In this document: in pieces, positions 63,407 to 64,000 of the stretch
How the letters are laid out: each line of letters begins with the position of its first letter
Numbering within the stretch: the stretch's first letter is position 1
Assembly (NCBI GenBank): GCA_028752905.1
Contig: JAQNBH010000013.1
Span: forward strand, 20,147,477-20,211,476
Direction of reading: 5' to 3'
Length of the DNA stretch: 64,000 nt
Source of the DNA: Cladorhizidae sp. MBARI D1340-BT2
Taxonomy: Eukaryota; Porifera; Demospongiae; Poecilosclerida; Cladorhizidae
Notes under the pieces: generated by a model
Database searches by the model: none
The model's input: only the letters and a program-made list of their open reading frames with translations
Told to the model about the DNA's origin: nothing
Translations under genes and position numbers: made by a program

Positions 63407-64000
63407 ATCAAGTAAGAGTACAATTCATAACTGCCCTAATTAACAAGACCAAAGTCCCAGATTTTGTCAACTGATAGAGAAGGCCCTTATCTGCAACATA
63501 TCAACAGATTATCAATAAATGTAGTGGTTTTTCACTGGCAGGCCACCGCTTTGGCAACTGGAAAACGCCAGGAAATATCGCAAACCTTACCACTTCAAAT
63601 CACCATAACTTGCTAATACTTAGAGTACTCAAAAATTTGGCACGTACAAAAGACAGATAATTAGAAGGGCTATCCGGTGATATAAAAATTATCTTTTTTG
63701 GATAAAGTTTAGAAAAGTTATGAGCTTTACGGCAAAAAAACAAGATTTTTGGGGGGAAAATGAGAAACATATAGACCAAATTAGGGCAAATATCAAGATA
63801 GAGAACACATAATGAAACCTATCATTCGAATCATATCAAGTCCATTACAGTGAAGTGTGCAGAATATATGGATGTTTGTATCAAGAGAGAGCACTTAGAG
63901 AGTCCTATCTTAATAGCTTTACATCAAGTCTATTCAGTGAAGTGTGGATAATCTACGAAGCTAACATGTTTAGCATCAAGTAAGAGTACAATTCATAACT
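63407..64000 (+). repeat. Block 22: S unit and start of the 70th core
   Basis: S 63407-63974 (core AAAAATTTGG, B with TAATAGC) followed by the first 26 bp of the next core (63975-64000). The array continues beyond the window. Confidence 0.9.

Larger units (their letters stand above)
1..64000 (+). repeat. Higher-order satellite DNA array filling the window
   Basis: Head-to-tail array of a ~385-bp core separated by 78-95 bp A and B monomers. Core starts read from the sequence: 108, 676, 1769, 2861, 3429, 4522, 5615, 6183, 7275, 8362, 8930, 10023, 11115, 12208, 13299, 14393, 15484, 16580, 17148, 18241, 19332, 20425, 21516, 22612, 23180, 24275, 24843, 25936, 27027, 28123, 28691, 29784, 30876, 31444, 32537, 33630, 34198, 35290, 35858, 36951, 37519, 38612, 39180, 40273, 41367, 42461, 43029, 44122, 44690, 45783, 46877, 47972, 48540, 49633, 50201, 51294, 51862, 52955, 54049, 55143, 55711, 56804, 57898, 58992, 60086, 60654, 61747, 62314, 63407, 63975 (cut by the window end). 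All copies have one orientation. Cores make up about 41% of the DNA. No unrelated sequence was found anywhere, so no stretch is left unexplained. The family is not one I recognise. Confidence 0.98.
35290..64000 (+). repeat. Array region 2: homogenised S and L units
   Basis: From here S units are followed by one to four nearly identical L units. Region-specific changes are AAATAAACAAG in many cores (first at about 36184) and CTTAATTGCTTT in B1 (first at about 36359). Both spread through this half and are absent upstream. The S cores lack the TATAAAAG of region 1 and read TACAAAAG. Lb and Lc markers are absent. Variation is limited to a few core subtypes: AAAAATTT or AAACTTTT before GGCACG, a GGGAGGG or seven-G tract, and ATATC or ATGTC in the 5' part. 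Confidence 0.88.

Noticed and set aside
1..64000. CRISPR-like regular repeats
   Set aside because: The intervals between repeats are themselves repeats, not unique spacers. Unit sizes of 88-1094 bp and the absence of cas genes exclude a CRISPR array.
1..64000. tRNA, rRNA or snRNA genes hidden in the repeat unit
   Set aside because: No tRNA-like A/B box pair with cloverleaf potential, conserved rRNA stretch or U-RNA motif was recognised in the core or monomers, and all other sequence is copies of these.

Overview
The whole window is one uninterrupted tandem satellite array from a eukaryotic genome. It holds no gene, RNA gene, CRISPR array or recognisable autonomous mobile element. I followed the repeat from base 1 to base 64000: every base falls in one of two ingredients, all copies are on the same strand, and none is inverted or interrupted. 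GC is about 36% (hand count over bases 781-1380). CpG is depleted (11 sites per 1094-bp unit where about 35 are expected) and several variants are CpG to TpG or CpA transitions, which suggests a cytosine-methylating host such as a vertebrate or plant. I cannot name the species or say from sequence alone whether the array is centromeric, pericentromeric or subtelomeric.

The two ingredients are a 384-385 bp core, with a GC-rich, nearly invariant box and 10-bp inverted repeats near its ends, and short monomers of 78-95 bp in two alternating types, A and B. A core plus one A-B pair makes a short unit (S; 567 bp core to core). A core plus four A-B pairs (A1-B1-A2-B2-A3-B3-A4-B4) makes a long unit (L; usually 1092-1096 bp). 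S equals L with six monomers removed, the retained B being a B1/B4 fusion. The window holds 69 complete cores and the first 26 bp of a 70th: 21 S and 47 L core-to-core intervals, plus a final S.

Region 1 (1 to about 35.3 kb) uses a four-letter unit alphabet: S, La, Lb and Lc. The usual order is S-La-Lb, optionally followed by Lc or Lc-Lb-Lc runs, so blocks run from 1660 to 8218 bp. Region 2 (about 35.3 to 64 kb) is more homogeneous: S followed by one to four nearly identical L units with their own diagnostic changes (AAATAAAC in the core, TAATTGC in B1).

Several larger duplications lie on top: a 7.57-kb stretch recurring 28,015 bp downstream with only three substitutions seen, a 7,172-bp super-repeat in region 2, a 6,032-bp one in region 1, and a 4.05-kb block recurring at +16,531 bp. 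A mosaic unit near 23.6 kb and chimeric cores at 2861, 8362 and 30876 look like recent conversion and unequal exchange. The notable content is this layered architecture, the protected core box and the transposon-like core ends, not a gene system.
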